Source of the DNA: Limnoperna fortunei
Lineage: Eukaryota > Mollusca > Bivalvia > Mytilida > Modiolidae
Direction: 5' to 3'
Assembly: GCA_944474755.1 (NCBI GenBank)
Contig: OX104114.1
Coordinates: forward strand, 84,492,623 to 84,556,622
Length of the DNA stretch: 64,000 bases
Positions 49,401 through 58,400 of the stretch are shown one piece after another. Made by a program: the position numbers and the translations under genes. The stretch's first letter is position 1. Each line of letters begins with the position of its first letter. The notes under the pieces were generated by a model. It did not search any database. It had not been told where the DNA came from and worked only from the letters and a program-made list of their open reading frames with translations.

Positions 49401-52400
49401 AAATCCAGGTTTCTCTCTGTTTCCAGTTTTTGACATCGTTTGTTGTAAATTTTGATTTATGATTATGTTGGTACATTGTACTATTATCTCCTTGTTGAAA
49501 TTTTCAGTCTTCTTGTAAGAAACCCGATTTCCGTAATACCGAAATCAAATTGATCTACAATATCCTACTTGTTTTCTCCTTTAATCCAGCTTAAACATCT
49601 TTCTTTTACGTGATTTCGACATTTTGTTTACCGGTCGTTGAACTGTTACCGAACTGGTTTACGACGGTCATACTAAACGCAGAGAAGTGCAGAGAAATGC
49701 AGAGAAGTGAAGAGAAGTAATAAAAAAAATGGTTTATTTGATTAAATAAAGGTTTATTATATATAAATATGTTTTATATTGTATACATGAACATAAATAA
49801 GCCCATATTTTTACTAAAAATATCATTTAGTTGACAATTTCAAGCAGTTGGTCGATGTTTACATACGATGTAATTCTCTAAACTTCTCTGCACTTCTCTG
49901 CGTTTAGTAGGACCCGTTTACGATAATAAAACAAAATCACGTTCCATTCGAGAATTCCAAAATAAACATCCGGTCAGTGAAAATGGTCATTCGTGAGGGG
50001 AATTTACTTTGTTGTGTCAAGAAAACGTGGTCGCTGGTCGCGTTTGAGAGGTGGTCGTTCGCGAGAGGTAATTTTACGTTAGAAACACTTAATGCATCAG
50101 GGTTTTGGCCGGATGAGGCGGGTGGTCGTCGGCAAGGGGATCGTATAAGAGGGGGACTACTGTACAGGAAGCCATATATCCAGTGAAATATGTAAGATAT
50201 TTTGTAGGAATCAATGTGTCATTTGATTGGTTATAAATCTGATTATTAATCATGTGTTTGATGTACCACATGAACAGTAAAATAAGTATAACAAAGTGGG
50301 ATTCTACAGCAGAAATAAATCATTTCTAAAAATACCCAGGTAGCAATATGAAAATGGGGTTACAATACACACTTTGTTTTTTCAAATTATCTGCAATTTT
50401 ATTGTTTTATTTTTGGAATAAACCTTTCCTTTTATTGCATGTTTGATTGCAGGTGACATTATTGTGTATAATGTAACAACAACCAACCTTAACAGCACTG
50501 AAGTTGTGTACATCATCAACAGTATCAACATCTATACAACCACTCTGTCGGAGGAAATTGTACGATTCTGGACTTCCAGACAGTTTTAAGGCATCTACAA
50601 ACACACAAAAATTATGACAATTTATGATATCCAGAGCAAATATAAAAATAGTCTTATTTTATACTATCCCAGGAACAATTAACTAAAGTAGGCCTTTTAA
50701 AGGAAAAATACCTCAAGGTACAATGCTTGTGACAATTTGGGGAACAGCATACTCTAGCTTTCTACCCCCAATAACAAGTGAACTTCATAATATAGCTGAA
50801 AAACTACTTAAGGGACACATAAAACACAATTCAAACAAACAAAAAAAGTCATTTTATAATTTTAATATTACTGCAGCTTTTTAATGAGTAGACTATAATT
50901 AAATAAAATTATAACTTGACAAGTATTGATCATAAAAACTTGATTGAGCTATAGGTCACATATAGGCTTCTATAAATTTTTAATTTACAATACACATGGG
51001 AACTAACTCACATCCTCTCCTGTTCTAGGACAGCATTCTGGTCTGCTACAACAGGGGAGCTAACCCACATCCTCTCCTTTTCTAGGAAAGCTTAGGTTTG
51101 ATACAACAGGGGACCTAACCCACATCCTCTCATGTTCTAGGACAGCATTTTGGTTTCATAAAACAGGGGAACTAACCCACATCCTCTCCTGTTCTAGGAC
51201 ACCATTTTGGTTTGATGCATAATGGGAACTAACTCACTTCGTCCCATTTTCTTAAACAGCACATTGGTTTGATACATCAGGGGAACCAACCCACATCCCC
51301 TCATGTTCTAGGAAAGCATTTTGGTTTAATATAACATAGAGGTAACCCACTTCCTCTCATGTTCTCTGACAACATTTTTGTTAAATACAACATGGGAACT
51401 ATCCCACTTCCTCCTATACTCCAGGACAGCTATTTTGTTTGATGCATGGAACTAACCCATTTCCTCATATGTTCCAGGACAGCATATTGGTTTGATACAA
51501 CAGGGGAACTAACCCACTTCCTCCCAAGTTCCAGGACAGCATATTCTTTAGATAAAACAGGGGGACTAACGCACATCCTCTCATGTTCTAGGACAGCATT
51601 CTGTTTGATACAACAGGGAAACTAACCTAATTCCTCCCATGTTCCAGGACAGCATTTTGGTTTTAATAAAACAGGGGAACTAACTAACATTTCCTTTCCT
51701 GTTCTAGGACACCATTTTGGTTTGATATGTCATGGGAACTAATCCACTTCCTCCCTTGTTATTGGACATCACTTTTGGTTTGATACATCAGGGGAGCTAA
51801 CCCACATCCTCTCCTGTACTTGTACAACATTTTGGTTGATACAACAGGGGAGCTATCCCACAACCTCTCCAGTTCTAGGACAACATTTTGGTTGATACAA
51901 CAGGGGAGCTAACCCACATCCTCTCCTGTTCAAGGACACCATTTTGGTTTGATACAACAGGGAAGCTAACCCACATCCTCTCCTGTTCAAGGACACCATT
52001 TTGGTTTGATACAACAGGAGAGCTAGCCCACATCCTCTCCTGTTCAAGGACACCATTTTGGTTTGATACAATAGGGGACCTAACCCACATCCTCTCCTGT
52101 TCAAGGACACCATTTTGGTTTGATACAACATGGAAGTAACCCACTTCCGCTCATGATCTTTGACAGCATTTTTTTTTTGTTTCATACAACAGGGGAACTT
52201 ACTCACTTTCTCCAATAATGTATTACAACATTCTGTGCATTATTAGCATTTTTTTTAAAACTATTAAAATGTTACCAACACTACCTAGTAATTCTTTGTC
52301 AGCACCTCTCAACAACTGATAAAATACATGAAAGTTTCTTTCTCCCTTCATCTGGAAAGCTACTCGAGACTGCAATTAAAGAAAGTACTTTTAAAAGATG

Positions 52401-55400
52401 CTTCATTAAAATACAGTATATATACATTATTTTTTAAAATATAACAATATACAGTAAACTGGATTTTTATAGTTGTTAATGGCTAAGATAAATACAGCAG
52501 TAGAGCCTTTTGATCCTTCAAAATGAAGCCTCCCTGTCCTCCTGCTGGGTTATAAAATAGGCTATTATCCACAATATAATGATCTCAATGACACAGATGG
52601 TATATTATGATCATATACTGTGGTTAAACAATCTTAATGCTATGCTTTCATTGTTTTTCAGTATATCATGTTCTGATGCACAAATTGTGCTTTACTTAAT
52701 AATTATTTCATTTCAAATGGGTATAAATTCTTACCTTTTCCAGTAAATCTGCAACAAAAAAAGATTGATTGATAAACATTTCATTTATAATTAGAATAAA
52801 AACATGCTAGCAAAGAAAAAAGTAAATATATATATTCCTCAAAGCAAAAGGTACAAAAGAAACCATCCATGTATCCCCATAGGTAGGAATGGGATGAGCC
52901 ATATATACCCCAAGAATGGAATGAGATAAGCCCAATGATAACAAAATTTTGATTGCAACAGGAAAATAGTTTTATAACGGCAATAACTATCATCAAGTAT
53001 CAATAATGATTGATTTTAAAATGGTGACACTGTCGAAAGATATCAAGATCGACCACGTCTGATATGCAACTTGTTTTGGACATCAAACTGCCGGGAGTGA
53101 TTCACTCCTCCTCTGCTACATTATGAGTAATGGGACTAAATTCATGCCCTCGCCAAAAAAAAAAAATCTAAGAATGTGTCTATGGACTATGGAACACAGA
53201 TACCCCCCCTAAATGAAGTCCCAAACAGGAAGTAGTTGTTTGACAGGTCTGAAAGTCGCTTAGGATGTACAACTTGTGGTGATACTGAACCTTATACAAA
53301 GTACAAGCAGAACACTTTCTGGAGTTTCTGCAATGATATTTTATTCTGTGTGTAGGTGTAAGAAACTGTCAAAAGTGGGAAGAATTCACGAAGTACTAAC
53401 CTAGCTGTTAAGTTAAATCATCCAACAGGTCAATACTCTTCTATCAAAATATTTTTAAATAAACAGAATCTTATGACTGAAGTTAAATTAAACTCAGATT
53501 TAAGTGCATTATGCAACTGTCCTACTTTTGGAATCGAAGATAATTTTTTAATTGAACACTAAACACAACAAAATATGCACTACAGCTGGAGGGTTGGGGT
53601 GGGGCAGGAATAAGCTTTTTCCACATGTCAACAGTGGGTGTATGTAGACAGGGAAAATGCAAACATTCATGCATGTTCACCCTGGACACACATGCATAGA
53701 GTTGGTTATGCTGTTTCTTTTCCTACATTATACAAAAAATCCATAATAAACAGCCCATATGTTCAGCAAGGTCAAAGTAGACTGGACTGCATACCTGGGA
53801 AAGGTGGACAAATAAATGTTTGTTTGTTTGTTTGAATGATGAACACCACTTTCAGCAATTTTTCAGCTATATCATGGCGTCCAGTTTTTATTGGGGGAGG
53901 AAGCCTGAGTACCAGACGAGAACCCGAACTTCGGTAGGAAAACTGGCAATCCTTGCCAATTGAGATTGGAGTCGAGTACACCCTGCCTGCAGTGAGACTC
54001 GAACCCGCAACCTCAGACCACATTTTCAATAGTAGACAAACTACCTTAACCACTTGTTCACTGAGGCCCCGACAAATAAATGTCCACTTAAGCCTGTACA
54101 AATATACTTGTATTACAATTAATAATGATGCCAACATAATAACAAGCTGTGAAATGCAGCACTGTAATATACATTACTTACAATTAGTAATAACGCCACC
54201 TAGTGGATCTCCTTTATAGTCAAACTCAATATCCATATATTTTCCCTGAAAAGAGGCATGTATATGTATGTCAGCAATACAATGTGTATGAAGTTTAGGT
54301 ACTCACTATCTGTCTATTTGTCCTACAAAAGTATGGTTTCATGTTTTTCTTTATATATTAGCATTTTAACAATGTAATACAGAATTTTTTTTTTGCTGAA
54401 AGTTTATACTAGTCACAGGACAACATGTTTCATTGCTTCGGTAGCATGTCACACTTGTATAATATATAAAAATAATTCGATAAATCATTGAATTTAAGGC
54501 TAGATTGTGAAAAATCATTGGTTGTAACCACAATCCCATAAAATGGGTTCTTGCTGTTGTCCTCTGTTATGTAAATTTTTTTTATAAAGTGCAAGGACTA
54601 ACTAGCTAGCTTGAAGTCAAAACAGTGTGCATGGGAAGACATGTTACTTTGAAAATTCAACCAAGTATGTAAGTCTATGAGCCAGAGATATGACAGATAT
54701 TTAACTGTGATATACCTGTAGCAGGAAAACAACTCACTCAGCATAAAACAACAAAGACAAACATTAAAACAGTTAATAACACTTACAAATCGTGAGGAAT
54801 TATCGTTTCTGTTTGTCTTAGCATTTCCAAAGGCTGAAATGTAAAAAAAAAAGAAAATGTTTATTTTTATTGCAATTTTTTAGCATTAGAGAACATAAAA
54901 TATGTGATAGCATTAAACCTAATCATAATTTCATGCTACATTACAATTAATAACAACAACCAAGAACCTGCAATCTAATGTCAATGATAAAAAGCATACA
55001 TTCCAATAACCTTATTTCGATAATGTTTGTTTGTTTGTTTGAATGATGTGTAACGCCACTTTTTGCAATTTTTCAGCTTTATCATGGCGTACATTTTTTA
55101 TTACGGGAGGAAGCCAGAGTACCAGGAAAAACCTGCAACCTTCAGTAAGAAAAATGGCAATTCATGACAATAAAAATTGGAGTCGAGTAGACACTGCCCT
55201 CAAGAGACTCAAACACGCAACCTCAGTGTTGAAATACGACCTGATAAATAGTAGACGAAATACCGGTACTTTAACCACTCTGCCAACGAGGCCCCTATAT
55301 GCCAAAATAAAACATCAACTGATTGCAGGCAGCCACACATATGTATGTACCTTGAAAAACTTTCTTCATACTGAACAGAATTGGTAAGTTTTAATATGAA

Positions 55401-58400
55401 GTGGTTATTGTAGCTTCTTTACAATAAAATAGGTAAAGAAGATGCATGATGAATTTCATACTGACATTACATAATTTACTGACATCCAATGGCAGCTCCC
55501 ATTAACGAGTGATATAAAATTGAGATTGTAGTGTTGTTACAGATTGTAGACTCATGAATTTTGCTACTATTATTTCTCTTGGAATTTACAATAAGTAACT
55601 ATTAACATTTTTTAGTGTTGTTCTGTGGAAAAGGAATATTAGATTGTTTACATTGACGTTCATACAACAAAGGATTAATCAACCATGAATTCTATACTCA
55701 CAACATGTAAACAGGTAACATTTAATTATGTGAAATACAGTACTTGTACCGCACAATATACCAAATACGCATGCTATGGTCCATCTATTACAGACTCTTT
55801 CAAACGAACTAGACGGGGCACAAAGGCCGTTCGCAATCATTTTCGGCCCATATCTACAGTAATTAGGCCTTTTCAGTCCATTTCTAGAAACGAAACAGCT
55901 GGTGTTGATTTCCGAAATTTGACTCTAATAAAAACTAAAACACTGCCGGAAAATGTCAACCAGTCTATATCTGTTATCATCAGAGAACGCAACACTACAC
56001 CAAAAACATCTGTCGGTGTATGCCATTCCAACCTTAAACGTATTCCCAAACGAATTAACAATTGTACATCTATGAATTTAGTTACCTTAAACTGTCGATC
56101 TGTTAAAAACAAGACTCATGCACTAGACGACTTCATTACATCTAATGACATAGACATTTTAGCCATCACAGAAACGTGGCTTGGGACTGCTGTGGACAAA
56201 GCCGTAATATCCGAAATGCTCCCAGACGGATACAATATCCAACATGTTTCAAGAAACAACCAGAAAGGTGGCGGCGTTGCAATGATTCTCAAAGACAATA
56301 TCACATGCAAGTCTCCGTCCAATCTTGGAGTGTTCTCGCACTTTGAGTATATCGACAAACTGATTTGCATCAACGATATTCGATTTAGACTTATTGTTGT
56401 TTATAGACCCCCGCCGTCAAATCGAAATGGGCTCCGAAATGCTACATTCTTTAATGAATGGTCACAGTTCTTAAATAGTGTTTCGTCGACAACGGAGGAG
56501 TTATTATTGACAGGGGATTTCAACTTCCATGTGGATGACCAAAACGACAAAGATGCAAAAACTTTTCTAAGTATCCTAGATGACCACGGGCTCGAACAAC
56601 ATGCCAAGGGTATGACTCATGTGAAAGGTCACACTCTTGATTTAGTGATTACCAAAGTCGGTAGTAATGTCCTGTCGGATACCCCGAGAGTTTTTGATCC
56701 TAGTCTGTTTGATAACAAGGGCCAGGCATCAGGTGACCATCTTGCTCTGAAGTCATATCTGGCCTTGTCGAAACCAGCGAAACAGAGACGTTCTATAAAA
56801 TATCGTAAAACTGGAGATATAGATATAACCAGCTTTATCCAAGATATAGAAAATTCCAACTTGTTAACTGAACCGGTTGGTGACGTTACTCAGTTAGCGG
56901 ATATTTATTCGTCTGAACTTGAGTCCATACTTGATCAACATGCGCCAGTACAAACGAAAATAATAAGAGTTCGACCTAATACTGAATGGTACTCTGCCGA
57001 CTTACGAGTTGCTAAACAAGATAGTCGAAAAGCAGAAAGATTGATGCTCAAGACCGGGTTGACCGTCCATAAAGAAATATATAGAAACAAACGGAATACA
57101 GTGAGTAAACTCATTCTGAAATCGAAACAGGATTACTATTCGTCCAAAATAGAAGCTTGTGGCAACGATCACAAAAAACTCTACAAACTCACCAACAACT
57201 TGATGGGCAACAAGAACGAGACAGTGTTACCGTCGCACAACAATTTGAGCCAGTTGTCCAATAGATTTGCTGATTTTTTCTGTGATAAAATTGAAACTAT
57301 CAGAAATTCATTGACTTTCGATAATCAGTCTAACGTAAAAGCCGATCCATTACGTGCTGATATTGAGTTTAGTGGAAAACAGCTTCAAAACTTTGATCCG
57401 GTGTCAACCGACGAAGTTCGCAAGATCATAATTAAAGCTGCCTCTAAGTCATGTGAACTTGATCCCGTTCCTACAAGTCTTCTCAAATCATGTCTCGAAC
57501 CCCTGGTGCCGATTATCACCAATATCATTACGACATCTTTAAGCGAATCCTGTGTGCCTGATTCCTTCAAAAAGGCACTTGTGCGTCCTTTAATTAAGAA
57601 ACGTGGTTTGGACCCAGAATCCTTGAAAAACTACCGGCCAGTGTCGAATTTACCGTTTATATCTAAAGTATTAGAAAAAGTTGTTTCCGCTCAATTGCAA
57701 CACCACTTAGACTCCAACGACCTACATGACACTGTTCAATCTGCATATCGAACGAATCACTCTACGGAAACAGCATTGCTAAAGGTGCACCACGATATTG
57801 TTACAGCTTTAGATGAAAACAAGTGCGCAGTATTGGTAATGCTTGACCTTTCTGCGGCGTTCGACGTAATTGACCATTCTATCCTTTTTCAACGGCTACA
57901 ATATTCATATGGTATATCTGGAAATGCACTCATGTGGTTAAAATCCTACCTATGTAAAAGAACTCAGTCCGTTACAATTGATGGCGTGCAATCTAACAGT
58001 CTACAACTTAAGTATGGTGTACCTCAGGGATCGGTGTTGGGACCCAGGATCTACTGTATGTTCGCAAAGCCCATAGGCGAGATATGCAAGCGACATCGCA
58101 TGAGCTACCACTGTTATGCGGATGACACACAAGCATACCAGGTCATCAAACCTATAGACAACTGGGACGCTGTTGCGGAACATTTTGAAGCTTGTTTAAA
58201 AGACATAAGTTTGTGGATGCAATCGAATTTGTTAAAGTTAAACCAAGACAAAACCGAGCTAATTATATTTGTACCAAAACAACGTCCGAATGTTTTCTCC
58301 GAGTGTGCTCTTAAATTCAATGATTGTGTTGTACAAGATGCCGAATTCGTCAAAAATCTTGGCATGTATTTCGATAAAACAATGTCTATGGCAAAGCAGG

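Noticed and set aside
51853..52215. Repetitive reading frames on both strands, e.g. [14 protein letters not shown] repeats
   Set aside because: Translation of the 57-bp minisatellite. Both strands are open because the monomer lacks stops, and there is no start or splice context.
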